Below the pieces are notes generated by a model. It did not search any database. It was not told where the DNA came from and was given only the letters and a program-made list of their open reading frames with translations. 64,000 nt of DNA from Siphonodentalium dalli (taxonomy: Eukaryota; Mollusca; Scaphopoda; Gadilida; Siphonodentaliidae): contig CP136068.1 of NCBI GenBank assembly GCA_032622095.1, positions 123,077,989-123,141,988 on the forward strand, read 5' to 3'. This document shows, piece after piece, positions 34,671-45,303 of this stretch (the stretch's first letter is position 1; every line of letters starts with the position of its first letter). The position numbers and the translations under genes are program-made.

Positions 34671-35051
34671 AGATAGGTTTGCCGCTACCAAACCGATAGG
34701 CAAATTCTAATCATGTTTTTCTCAAAGCTGAATTGCTTAGCTAGATAATTTCTATTTGAGCATTGTAATGACATTTAAGCCAAATGTCATTGGCAATTCT
34801 CGATTATTGTGACCTGATTATTTGGCAGTTTGATAATAAACTCTATTCTGGTGTTTCACATCACACTCCAAACCCAAAATGTTCAATATTAATTTGGCAG
34901 AGGCAGATAACCTAACCCTACCCCAATATTTTTCCTTACGGTATTCGTCAGTTGGTTGTGTTCTTCATGACCTGTATTCTCATAATAAGCTACTGAATTG
35001 AATGGACTATCATCCTTTATTATCTACTATAGACATTCAGCTTTCAGAAAC

Positions 35052-35237
35052 ATGACTAGAATTAGACCAAGTTTTCTCGGTCCACAAAAGCTTGGGATAG
35101 TGGTTGGGTTGATGCTGTTTTTGGACCGAGCGCCGCCCCGTTGCTCTTCTATAACAGACTTTCATTCAAAAGATGGGAGATATATTCTCCCTAAAATGAG
35201 CCACTCTCCATTAATTGTCCCAGGGAAAAACTTGTGA
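35052..35237 (+). CDS. Weak candidate short exon, 61 aa, unrecognised
   Basis: A possible acceptor (acattcagctttcag, ending 35047) is followed four bases later by an ATG in reasonable context (aaacatga) and a 61-residue ORF. It starts MTRIRPSFLGPQKLGIVVGL, has a hydrophobic stretch (LGIVVGLMLFL, residues 14-24) that could be a membrane segment, then DRAPPRC and a polar tail. The region is not in any repeat family I found. The length is within chance expectation and I recognise no family; it may be spurious. Confidence 0.2.
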   Translation: MTRIRPSFLGPQKLGIVVGLMLFLDRAPPRCSSITDFHSKDGRYILPKMSHSPLIVPGKNL

Positions 35238-35260
35238 CTCTCTCTCCTATACCAGTATCA

Positions 35261-35698
35261 TATGTGACCCGCCATATCAAATCCAGTCGTAAGTCGGGAT
35301 TTTTTTACCCTGTGCCAATGCATTCTCTTATATATGCGAGTCGACCATAGGTCACCTCGCATATATATTAAGAGAATGCATTGGCCTAACAATTTTTTAT
35401 CATTTTAAAAAAATAAATTTTTCTTACAATTGTTAGGACATAAAATAAAAAACATGCATTACCATGCAGGGAGCCCCACACATATATAGAAGCATATAGA
35501 AGAGTGTCGTCTGCTCATGTTTGTCTGGCGCTCTGTATGGGTGAAATTATAAAATTGTTAAAAAAAACACAAGAACAAATTATTAAAATTGTAAAAAATT
35601 GTTAGGCCAATGCATTCTCTTATATATAAGAGAATGCATTGGCACAGGGTAAAACAAATCCCGACTTACGACTGGATTTGATATGGCGGGTCACATAT
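35261..35698. mobile_element. Family B core in a different element (TATGTGACCC ends)
   Basis: Ends tatgtgacccgccatatcaa and the inverted atatggcgggtcacata, about 50 bp each, running straight into accctgtgccaatgcattct. Two core hairpins are present (35318-35382 and 35602-35646). The terminal repeats are unlike the TTAACCC types. There is an unexplained insert-like stretch 35455-35545 (gggagccccacacatatata). Confidence 0.7.
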
Positions 35699-35812
35699 AC
35701 TTATTATAATGGTGTACTTACTCATTATAAATGGGCTCTTGTATTGCATGATACTTATTGGATCTTAGAAAGGTGATGTGGTGTAAATTGAACTTCAAGA
35801 CTAACATTAAGA

Positions 35813-36234
35813 CTAACCCTTTCAGTGCCAGGGGCCGATCTCATCGGTCCTAATTTACGGTCTGTTTTTTTTTTGGGGTTAAATTTGTTTGGGTATGCTT
35901 AAGCATGCTATAACGAATTTAAAAACAAACTGGATAAAACCTTAGCGGAATGTTATAACTCAAAACTATCACCAAGTATTCATAGTAATAATTTTGATGC
36001 CCATGAAAAACCTAAGATTCCCTAACCCTAAACCTACAAAATAAGTCTGTTAAAGAATATAAGAAATAATTATTAAAATTGTAAAAAATAATAACAAATG
36101 ATGAAAAATTGTTAGGCCAATGTATTCTCTTATATATGCGAGGCGACCTATGGTCGACTCGCATATATAAGAGAATGCATTGGCACAGGGTGTATGGGTT
36201 GATACAAAAATCGGACCTGGCACTGAAAGGGTTA
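35813..36234. mobile_element. Family B MITE (CAGTGCC ends)
   Basis: Ends taaccctttcagtgccaggg and ggcactgaaagggtta; closely related to 4671-5108, including tattcatagtaataattttg. It carries a complete core hairpin (36117-36182). Confidence 0.75.
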
Positions 36235-36508
36235 TAATAGTCCACTCCTCCCTAATAATCATAAAGCGAGAAGGGGCTTCTCCCAATTTGAAACCTGTGA
36301 CATTTCCTTCCAATAGCAATGAGCTTTTATCTCCTTTTATCTCCCGTGGTGGCAGTTTCAGAATTGGGATCTTGAAAATATATTTTTTAGCACTGGTCAT
36401 CCCAGGACAAGACATGGTAATACTAATAGTACTGCATGTACTAAATGTGATAGTGATTCTCCAAAAAGTATCACACAGTAACTACTGCCTGTTATCATCT
36501 ATCATCTA

Positions 36509-38804
36509 TCTATATCTATATTTGCGAATGTCTGTCTGTCTGTGTTCTATAGAAATTCACAGGGGACCACCTAGATGGCACAAAAGGGGTCTAATAGGGG
36601 TAACTTTTTACGAGAAAGATAATGGCAAGGGTTAGAATTTTCTAAAGTGACGCCGTTGTCGGGGTAGAAAAGGGGGAAGGGCAGAAAAAAATTGTCGCCG
36701 ATTGCCACCAAATTTATATATAATCATCCCCATAATGTGAGGGATCTAATGGTGTGGTTTAAATAGGTCAAAAGTCGCGCCGTTCGCGTCAGGGATGCCT
36801 GGAAGGGGAGAGGGGCACCAAAATTCAAAATTGATCAAAATAATTTTAGCGCCGAATTCCACCAAAATTGATGCATATTCTTCTGAGATCTTCTCCATGA
36901 TACAAGGAATCTTATTGTGTGATTTAAAGACGCAAAATTGTGTCGTTGGGGGAGGGATTTGGGGGGGGGTGGGCGGTGGGTACTAAATCTGATCACAATT
37001 GGTTTAGTCGCCGATTGCCACAAAACTTATACAAATTCATCCCCATGGTATTATGAGGTGTCTATAATGGTGTGGCTTAAAGCTGTCAAAAGTGGCGTCA
37101 TTCGAGTCAGGGGTGCACTGAAAGGGAGAGGGGCACCAAAATTGATACACAATATTTTAGCGCCAATTTCCACCAAATTGATACACATTCTTATCCATGA
37201 TATGAGGAATCTAATCGTGTGATTTTAAAGACGTCATATTGGTGCTGCTTTGGTGAGAGATGGGTGGGGTGGGCACTAAATTTGATAAAAATTTGTTTAG
37301 TCGCGGATTAGCACCAAACTCCATGATATCAGGAGTCTAATTGTGTGGTTTAAAGATGTCAAAAGTGGGGCATTCGAGTCAGGGGTGCCTAGAGGGTGAG
37401 AGGGACACAAACATTGATAAACAATAAGTTTAGCGCCGATTTCCACCCAATTGATACATGCATATTCTTCTCCGTGATACTATTAATCTAATCGTGTAGT
37501 TTAAATGCACCACATTGGTGCATTTTGGGTGAGAGATATACAATGGTGGCCCTAAATTTGATACAAATTTGTATACTCACCAATTTTCATAAATTTTATA
37601 TATATTCAACTTTATAATGAGTCTTAAGTGTGTGGTTTAATGGTGTCAAAAAGTGGCGCCGCTTGAGTCCGAAATAGGGACGGGAGGGTCACCAAAAACT
37701 TAAAAAATATGTTTAGTGCCAATTACCATCAAACTCATACACGTTCTTCTCAAATGATACAATGAATCAAATATTTGCAAATTATTTGTCTGTGTTCTAT
37801 ATATAACTTTAAGGGTACGATCAAGATGGCACCAAGGCGGTCTAACAGGGGTAACGTTTTACGAGTAAAATAATGGTGCGGGTTAAAATTTTCTAAAGTG
37901 ACGTTGTTGATGTCAGGGGAGGGGCTATTTTTAGCACAGATTACGACCAAATTGTTATATTATTCTTCTCCATGATACGAGGAATATAAACGTGTGATTT
38001 AAAGATGGGAAATTTGTGCCGTTTGGGTGAGAGATGGGGGGGGGGGGTAATAACTATGATAGGAATTTGTTTAGTTGCCGATTATTATTATTATAATAGT
38101 GGTCACAGTGTGCAGTCAAATATGGCTACTTCTGCGATAAAGGAAAGCGCAGTCCGTAGCACATGACTTTTCAGGATCCTCAAATATTGACATCTGACAA
38201 GGGTATATCTCTCCGATACAGAGGATTTCTTTCATTTTTTAGAACAGACTCATCGCCTAACATAAACAACTCAAAATCTTGCTTTGTCGGGCACATGTAG
38301 CTGCTGTACACATATAACATCAATTCTTTTAAACTGAAAATGATTAGCCAATATATCGCACCACAACAGAGGGGCACATGGACATATCTTTAAAACATCT
38401 GTATCTTATGCAGATATGATAAACTAGATTGATTGATTAATTGATACATCTCTATGTAAAACACAATTGTCGTCTTTTCTTTTTTCGAACTAATGTACGT
38501 GTTTATGATGTTCATGTTTCATGCTATAACATCTGAAGTATACACAGTTGTAAATAAATAAATACTTCTTTATTGGTGGGACGGATTAAACGCGATAAAC
38601 AAAATGATAATCGCTCTGACCTGACAAGGTGAGCCACTACTTATATTCCATGTGTAAGTATCATGTTTTCTGATGCCATTTGGACATACAATTTATGAGA
38701 ATATGTGTAATACTTTGAGAGCAAGAGTATTCTCTATTTCCACCAAATATCCACAGAGGGTTTCACGTCACTTTAACCTGAGCAACGCCGGGTAATCCTG
38801 CTAG
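36509..38804 (+). mobile_element. Non-autonomous Helitron
   Basis: It begins A|TCTATATCTATATTTGCG followed by repeated tctg (36530-36542), a typical Helitron 5' end. It ends cctgagcaacgccgggtaat then cctgCTAG|T at 38801-38805. A short imperfect stem (acctg / cgggt) lies about ten bases before CTAG, as Helitrons require, and there is no target duplication. The interior has alternating units of about 120-170 bp (ggggcaccaaaattgata, ttagcgccgatttccaccaa). A second partial copy of the 5' region (tgtgttctatatataacttt, ggtctaacaggggtaacg) starts near 37788. No Rep/helicase ORF. Confidence 0.8.
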
Positions 38805-38931
38805 TGTTTAATATTATAGCTGAAATTGTGTCAATTGACACAGCCCAAGGATGCCATAATCACTCTTTGGTGCCACATAAATTGAGACTTATGCCTTACT
38901 TATGCTGAAGGGGTCACTCTCACCAAAAAAA

Positions 38932-39187
38932 GTGCTGAAGGGTACACAGGTTTTGAACATGTGTTGAAGGGTACTCAGGTTTTGAAATCTCGTTCTAAAT
39001 GATGTTTAGTTTTCGTATCTGCCATGATTTCTGTTAGAGAATAAATGTTAATGTTCCAATGAACATTAAAATGAACTGAAAACAAACAGCTGATGAAACA
39101 CAGTTTAAGTAAAGTGTTAGTGCCGATCAAAACACTGTGTACCCTTCAGCACATTTTCAAACTCTGTGTACCCTTCAGCACTTTTTA
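38932..39187. mobile_element. Nested hairpin element (GTGCTGAAGGGT ends)
   Basis: Ends agtgctgaagggtacacagg and the inverted ctgtgtacccttcagcact; each end is doubled (tgttgaagggtactcaggtt; actgtgtacccttcagcaca). There is no ORF. Confidence 0.6.
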
Positions 39188-41400
39188 GCTCAACATACTT
39201 TGTAAAATTTGAGCTATTGCCATGGCTTGGTATCCGTCGTCTGTGTGTGTGTGCATGTGATGTGTGAGGCATCAACAATACAGGCTACAGGTCGTATAGT
39301 TTTGGTCGGATCATTATGAAATTTGTCATAGCTGTTGACATTGACATGTAGATGGGAACGAGTCATTTTTGGGTCATTTAGAAAAAAACATGGCCACCGA
39401 CGGCTATCTTAGATTTCAAAATTCAATCCATTAGCAAGGGCTACAGATTGTACTGTTCATCTGATCATCATGAAATTTAACATGGATGTTAGTATTGACA
39501 TGTAGATGGGAGCGAGTAATTTTGGGGGCGTTCGGCCAAAGAAATATGGCCACCAGCAGCCATCTTGGATTTGACTCTTTGCAGGAATAAATCCTTTGGC
39601 ACGGCTACAGGTCGTACCTTTGGTCAGATCATCATGAATTTGTCATGTAGATGGGAACGAGTCATTTTGGGGTCACTCGGCCAAATAACATGGCCGCCAG
39701 CAGCCATCTTTGATTTTACTCTTTGTATGACTAAATTTTCCTTTGGCATGGTCTACAGGTCGTACCTTTAATCGGATCATTATGAAATTTGTCACGTCTG
39801 TTGACATTGACATGTAGATGGGAACGAGTCATTTTGGGATCATTCGGCAAAAAAACATGGCCACCAGTGGCCATCTTGGATTTCAAAATTAAATCCATTA
39901 GCACAGGCTACAGGCCATACTGTTTGTATGATAATCATGAAATTTGTCATGGATGTTAACAATGACATGTGGATGGGAACGAGTCATTTTGGGGTCATTT
40001 GGCCAAAAAACATGGCCGCCAGTATCCACCTTGGATTTTACTCTTTGCATGACTAAATCCTTTGGCACAGGCTACAGGTCGTACCTTTGGTCAGATCATT
40101 ATGAAATTTGTCACGGCTGTTGACATTGACATGTAGATGGGAATGAGTCATTTTGGGGTGATTCGGCCAAAAAAATATGGCTGCCAGTGGACATCTTGGA
40201 TTTCAAATTCAATCCATTATCACAGACTACAGGCTGGAGTGTTCGTCGGATCATCATGAAATTTGTCGTGGAAGTTAATATTGACATTTAGATGGGAACG
40301 AGTCATTTTAGGGTCATTCGGCCATAAAACATTTTGGATTTTACTCTTTGCATGACTAAATCCTTTGGTACGGGCTACAGGTCATACCTTTGGTTGGATC
40401 ATCATGAAATTTGTCATGGTTAAACTTTGAAATGTAGATGGGAACGAGTCATTTTGGGGTCATAAATCATGTCTGCTGGCAGCCATCTTGGATTCTACTC
40501 ATGACTAAATCCTTTGGCACACCCTACAGTCGACTTCCCTCATCCAATCATCACCAAACTTCATTTTTGTTCCCCGAAATTTTTTTGTACGTCCGTCTGT
40601 CCGTGCGTGTGTGTGTGTGTGCGTCCGGAAATGGTTTCCGGATGATAACTTTAATTTCGGTTATTAGATCAAAAGCAAATTTCATAGGTGAGTTTATCAG
40701 GCCAAAATACAGGTCAAGTTCGAATATGGGTTTGCTCCGCCAATTTTTGCGAGAGTTATGGCCCTTTTTTAACTTAGAATCTTGTAATTTTCTGGTTTCC
40801 GGATGATAACTTCAGTTTCTGTGATCATATCTGAACCAAATTTGGTATGTGATTTTATCAGCCCTATATACAGGTCAAGTTCGAATATGGGTATGCTCTG
40901 CTCATTTTTGTGAGAGTTATGGCCCTTTTATGACTTAGAATCCTGTCAATTTCTGGTTTCCGGATGATAACTTTAGTTTGTGTGATCATATCTGAATCAA
41001 ATTTGGTATATGAGTTTATCAGCTCGAAATACAAATCAAGATCGAATATGGGTATGATCCACCCATTTTTGTCTGGTTGCTTCAGATTTAGGGTCCTTGT
41101 TATTTTTTCAGAAAAGCTAATGCCCCCAATGAAGCCACTTTTTCGGGGGACACTGTGGCCAGACGGCCTTTTATAATCTTGATATTGATCTACTAGATGG
41201 AAGCTATCAAACATTTTTTTTAATTTCATTGGAAAACATAGCCATCAGCAACCATCTTGGATTTTACTTTATATATATCTCTTCATGTTGATAATCTAGT
41301 ATTACTTAGACCTTTCAACTTTCCACATTCCTAATCGCTCCACTGGCTGTAACACATGAAATTATTCCCTTTCCAAGTTGAGCTACAGTGTCATTGACAC
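39187..41400 (+). repeat. Family G tandem array
   Basis: Six or more alternating units of about 150-200 bp: gacatgtagatgggaacgag, tcattttggggtcattcggc, aaaaacatggcc.ccag, ccatcttggattt, ggctacaggtcgtac, gatcatcatgaaatttgtca. Starts tagctcaacatactttg and ends aagttgagctacagtgtcat, the same ends as 6404-6835. A family H copy is embedded at 40568-41175. Confidence 0.65.
40568..41175 (-). mobile_element. Family H element, inverted copy 3
   Basis: Runs gttccccgaaatttttttgt, gtccgtctgtccgtgcg, three units containing caggtcaagttcgaatatgg, and ends gacactgtggccagacggcc ttttat: the reverse of 7361-7936. Confidence 0.65.
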
Positions 41401-41429
41401 TTTCATCTTGGTGAGAGTGACCCCTTCAG

Positions 41430-41579
41430 CCTTACTAATTTATGTGTATTATGAAATTGAAGCTGGTTGTAAATCGATTGCTTACTTACAGTACATGTTT
41501 TTCTTTTTCTTTTTTTCAGAATGGTTTAATTGGCTGCAACAATAAAATCAGCTATTGAGATACTTGCTGCATAAAAATC
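41430..41579 (+). other. ZNF-B splice acceptor and 5' UTR segment
   Basis: A strong pyrimidine tract (tttttctttttctttttttcag) ends at 41519, so the exon starts at 41520. The 60-nt leader contains a two-codon upstream ORF (ATG GTT TAA at 41521) before the ATG at 41580. Confidence 0.75.
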
Positions 41580-44165
41580 ATGAGTGAAGATAGATTTGAA
41601 TCTCCTGCTGACTGCAGTGATGGCGCACAGCAAAAAACAAAAAAACAAAAAGTAGAAAGTTTGAAAGTTGTAGATAACAAGATGTTCCCATGCTGTCTTT
41701 GTACAAAAACGTTCCACCAACTCAAGTTTCTTATTGCACACATGCAGGAGCACTTAGCGGATGAAGAACCACAGGAAAATGACAGTATAGAGACATCTGA
41801 TAATGCATGTAAAAGTTCTCTGTCAGATGACAGCGAATATGGTACTAACAGACGCCAAACATCCAATAATTCATGCAAAAACAATTTGACAGAGGTGTCA
41901 ACAACTGACATTGGTAATTCTGAAAGTATTTGCGTTTACCATGAAGGCCGTTTGGTGCATACAAACCTACCTGCTGGTGTAGTTGCCATTGGAAATGATG
42001 TTCATGATTCGTCTATGGATGGCAGAGAATACTTAACATCAGATAGCATGCAAGGTTTGACTTCGAGTGAAAGATGCGAACCTGGGAGTGACAATTCACT
42101 TGTTACTCTTTGTAACGAGAACTCCTCTGTTGATGTTGATGATGTAAGGGAAGATATCATTTCAAAAGTAAATTATAAAAAGCGAATCTCCCAAATTCCA
42201 GTAAGCCGACGTGTGTCAACACGAAAAAAATACAAAGTGAGGTATTCTGGATTCAAGTCAGGAGTAGTCAAGGGACTCAGTTATGAGTGTTCTGTTTGTG
42301 GATACGAGTGTCTCAACAGGGGCAAGCTTGTCGAGCATATGAAGCAACATCCCGTCGGTGACTCTGAATCACAATCGGAATATCATAAAGATCAGAAAAA
42401 GAGTGGAAAGTGTGATAAACGCAAGACCTGTTTGACATGTGGAAAGACATATGCTACTAATAGCATTCTTAATCGACACATGAAGGAACATGCTGGTGTT
42501 ATGTATACCTGTGATATATGTGGGAAAATATTTTCCCGATCTGACACTCTTAATAACCACAGGGGTAACCATAGGTGCAAGCCTTATAAGGGACTGGACC
42601 TTGTCTGTCCGATCTGCAAAAATGTGTTTTCGACTCGGAATTCACTAATCCGACACAGTCGTTTACACCCAAAAACTGCGTACACCTGCGATAAATGTAG
42701 TCTTTCATTTTCAACTGAGGATGATCTGAAGGATCATTTAAAAAATTCCAAATGTCGACGATCCAAATCCTCTTCAAAATCAACAGATTCTAAATCAGGG
42801 AAACAGCATGACAGAAAAGATGAGTTGCAGCAAAACCAGATTGTTGATTATAATGAGGCAACAAAAATAAAAACAAAGGAACCGAGAGAAAAAAAATGTA
42901 AATATTGTGGAAAACAATTTATTGATATTTATAATTTAAGGATGCATGTCAAATGCCACGAGAAAGGTTTTCCTGTTTGTACCCAATGCGGAAAGACATA
43001 TTCATCAGAAAGGAAGTTAAAGCAGCATGTAAAAGTTGTCCATCAAGGAATAAAGAATTCTGTATGCAATGTCTGTGGTAAAGCATTTTGTGACTTCTTT
43101 GCATTAAAGCTACACATGCTGACACACGAAGATAGATCAAATCGTCATAAATTTACATGTGAAACATGTGGAAAAGATTTCTTGAAAATGTTCAATCTTA
43201 AAAATCATCAAGAAGTTGTTCACGGAACTGAAACATTCCCTTGCCATGTTTGCGGCAAAGTTTTTAGATGTGAAAAATATGTTTTGACACATGAGAAATT
43301 TCATACCGTTCCATTGATGGACAGAAAGTTTCCATGTAATATATGTAGCTTTAGAGCTTTTTCTATGGCGCAGCTCAGACGACATCAGAAATATCACGAT
43401 CCAGGTCTTCGTCATAAATGCGATGTCTGTGGAAGGGCTTATAAGACTAAATATGGTCTATCAGACCACAAAAAAGTTCATTCAGATAAATTTTCAAATT
43501 TTCAATGCAATTTATGCAACAAAGCGTACTCGACACAGACTAATTTAAATAGGCATAACTTATCGCATTCTGGGAAGAAGCCGCATATATGTGAATTTTG
43601 CGGTAAATGTTTTTCGATAGGGTATTATTTAGAAAACCACATGAAAATACATGGAGGTGGACACGTGTGCCATGAATGCGGCAAATCATTTCCAAATGAG
43701 AGTGGATTGACAAGACACCAGACGAGTGATGAAGATCAGAAAATTTACAGCTGCATGAAGTGTGATAGAGTGTTCAACTGGCCGATGTGTCTAAGGAATC
43801 ATTTAATTAAACATGCTGGCGACGAATTCAAGTGCCGGGAATGCGGAAAGAAATATGCAAGCAAGGTTGCTTTGAAACATCATCAAAATAAATATCATTT
43901 AGAAGTTAAAAATGTTTGGTGCAGCAAATGTGGAGGTGATTTCAAGTCGTTCTTTTTAATGGAGCAGCACATTTGTCCAAATGTGACAATTGTCAATTAC
44001 AAGGAAGAACAAATTCTGACTCCCACCAATGAGGTTCAACAAGCTCTTTCAAATATCACGGATGAAGTCAAACAGCATATAATTTGGAATGAAGATGAAC
44101 AAGGACAAGAACAATGTGTCAATAACGAAGAACAAGTAGATATTAAATATATATTATATTCATGA
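41580..44165 (+). CDS. C2H2 zinc-finger protein ZNF-B, about 19 fingers
   Basis: An uninterrupted 861-residue ORF whose coding sequence lies in one exon. FPCCLCTKTF starts at residue 36. A Ser/Asp/Glu-rich spacer follows to about residue 230, then three finger clusters: 235-400 (YECSVC, KTCLTCGKTY, YTCDICGKIF, LVCPICKNVF, YTCDKCSLSF ending in Cys), a Lys-rich gap, then about 13 fingers from KKCKYCGKQF to VWCSKCGGDF near residue 779. A short acidic tail rich in E, Q and N ends the protein. HVCHECGKSF lacks its last His (LTRHQTS), as in the corresponding ZNF-A finger, and both are followed by a finger with F-W in the loop (RVFNWPMCL / KIFTWRKCL). A nuclear DNA-binding regulator is likely but not shown. 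It lacks the internal tandem repeats of ZNF-A. No effector domain is seen. Confidence 0.93.
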   Translation: MSEDRFESPADCSDGAQQKTKKQKVESLKVVDNKMFPCCLCTKTFHQLKFLIAHMQEHLADEEPQENDSIETSDNACKSSLSDDSEYGTNRRQTSNNSCKNNLTEVSTTDIGNSESICVYHEGRLVHTNLPAGVVAIGNDVHDSSMDGREYLTSDSMQGLTSSERCEPGSDNSLVTLCNENSSVDVDDVREDIISKVNYKKRISQIPVSRRVSTRKKYKVRYSGFKSGVVKGLSYECSVCGYECLNRGKLVEHMKQHPVGDSESQSEYHKDQKKSGKCDKRKTCLTCGKTYATNSILNRHMKEHAGVMYTCDICGKIFSRSDTLNNHRGNHRCKPYKGLDLVCPICKNVFSTRNSLIRHSRLHPKTAYTCDKCSLSFSTEDDLKDHLKNSKCRRSKSSSKSTDSKSGKQHDRKDELQQNQIVDYNEATKIKTKEPREKKCKYCGKQFIDIYNLRMHVKCHEKGFPVCTQCGKTYSSERKLKQHVKVVHQGIKNSVCNVCGKAFCDFFALKLHMLTHEDRSNRHKFTCETCGKDFLKMFNLKNHQEVVHGTETFPCHVCGKVFRCEKYVLTHEKFHTVPLMDRKFPCNICSFRAFSMAQLRRHQKYHDPGLRHKCDVCGRAYKTKYGLSDHKKVHSDKFSNFQCNLCNKAYSTQTNLNRHNLSHSGKKPHICEFCGKCFSIGYYLENHMKIHGGGHVCHECGKSFPNESGLTRHQTSDEDQKIYSCMKCDRVFNWPMCLRNHLIKHAGDEFKCRECGKKYASKVALKHHQNKYHLEVKNVWCSKCGGDFKSFFLMEQHICPNVTIVNYKEEQILTPTNEVQQALSNITDEVKQHIIWNEDEQGQEQCVNNEEQVDIKYILYS

Positions 44166-44201
44166 TTGAATTACCGATTTCATAGTTTCATGGAGCATAA
44201 A

Positions 44202-44728
44202 GCCTGCAAATAATGTGTCTGTCATTTGCAGAATGGGGACCCCAGAGGGTGATGTTAGCGATGTTATCCCACACAGCGGGCTAGCATAACAAAATTCACC
44301 CTCTGGGGACCTCATTCTGTTTAGGCCTCATCTTCTGGGAAGTATCTATGGTCCCAAATTAACATTGTTTTTAGTTAATTTTTCCCTTCTGGGAAGTTTC
44401 TACCCCTTAATTTGCAGAAGATAAAATGCATAACAGAGGTGACTAAGGTGTGAACATCACTGACGAACTTCAATCTGATCCTAGCAGTTGAGGCCTAAGT
44501 AGATGAGGTTCCCAGAGGGTGAATTTTGTAATGCTAGCCCGCTAAGGTGTGAACATCACTGACTTCAACTGATGAACTTCAATCTGATCCTAGCAGTTGA
44601 GGCCTAAGTAGATGAGGTTCCCAGAGGGTGAATTTTGTAATGCTAGCCCGCTGTGTGGGATACCGTCACTAATTTCACCCTCTGGGCACCTCATTCTGCA
44701 AATGACAGACGTAACATTTGCAGGCTTT
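44202..44728. mobile_element. Family A MITE, long form, at the 3' end of ZNF-B
   Basis: Begins gcctgcaaataatgtgtctg 36 nt after the ZNF-B stop and ends gacgtaacatttgcaggc. Its two hairpins (44230-44320 and 44504-44700) are separated by gcctcatcttctgggaagta and aacttcaatctgatcctagc. The right half carries a direct duplication of about 100 bp (ggtgtgaacatcactgac and following, near 44449 and 44546). Probably transcribed as 3' UTR. Confidence 0.75.
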
Positions 44729-44836
44729 TTTCTTTTGAGCATGAACAATGTGTCAACAATGAAGGACATAGATATAATGACAAATGTGTCAACCGGTCAA
44801 GGTTATCGCACAAGTTTATTGTGACATGTGATGGTA

Positions 44837-45070
44837 CAGTAATGCTCTAAGTAAGCGACTTCTTAACCACAGCAGAATTATGGGTAACTTTTCAGGATTT
44901 AGTCGGAAATATGGCTTGTTGCCATTCATCGGAAAGCTCTCTCCGAGAGCTTTCCGATGAATGGCCGAGAGCTTTCCGATGAATGGCAACAAGCCATATT
45001 TCCGACTAAATCCTGAAAAGTTACCCAAAATTCTGCTGTGGTTAAGAAGTCGCTTACTTAGTGCATTATG
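44837..45070. mobile_element. Family C foldback MITE
   Basis: Starts cagtaatgctctaagtaagc after TA; arms include aaccacagcagaattatggg and gatttagtcggaaatatggc. The tip carries an extra copy of gagagctttccgatgaatgg. Confidence 0.75.
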
Positions 45071-45109
45071 GTACATTACAACAAGAACTGTAGTTTTAAG
45101 TTGTACCTT

Positions 45110-45240
45110 TCGGCATGACAAACGAGTGCTATAATGTTAATATGTTCATATAATCACTGCGTTGTTTATATGTTTACACCCCAAAAACTTGAGCTTTTAC
45201 TATACTGACATTAAGCTGATATTTAATTGGACAAATAATT
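45110..45240. repeat. Fragment matching 32195-32330
   Basis: Shares gcatgacaaacgagtgctat, atgttcatataat-type and tactgacattaagctgatat with the right half of the 32.1-kb element; no complete ends. Confidence 0.5.
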
Positions 45241-45303
45241 ACAAATTAGTGATTTCAGTAGAGGCTCGATCGTAGCTCATAATAGTGATGTTACAGTTGA
45301 CTA

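Larger units (their letters stand above)
38904..41429. repeat. Composite bounded by inverted repeats, upstream of ZNF-B
   Basis: tgaaggggtcactctcaccaa near 38906 is matched inverted by ttggtgagagtgacccctt at about 41406. Inside lie, in order, a 255-bp hairpin, the family G array and a family H copy. The right end is about 90 bp before the ZNF-B splice acceptor. Confidence 0.55.

Noticed and set aside
36180-36635. 151-codon ORF on plus and opposing 121-codon ORF
   Set aside because: Cover a family B hairpin and the Helitron start; no domain.
40438-41229. ORFs of 121-122 codons on both strands
   Set aside because: Products of the family G and H repeat units; related shorter ORFs recur in other H copies.
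41526-41911. Minus-strand ORFs opposite ZNF-B
   Set aside because: Shadows of the zinc-finger gene; their sequences show no family features.
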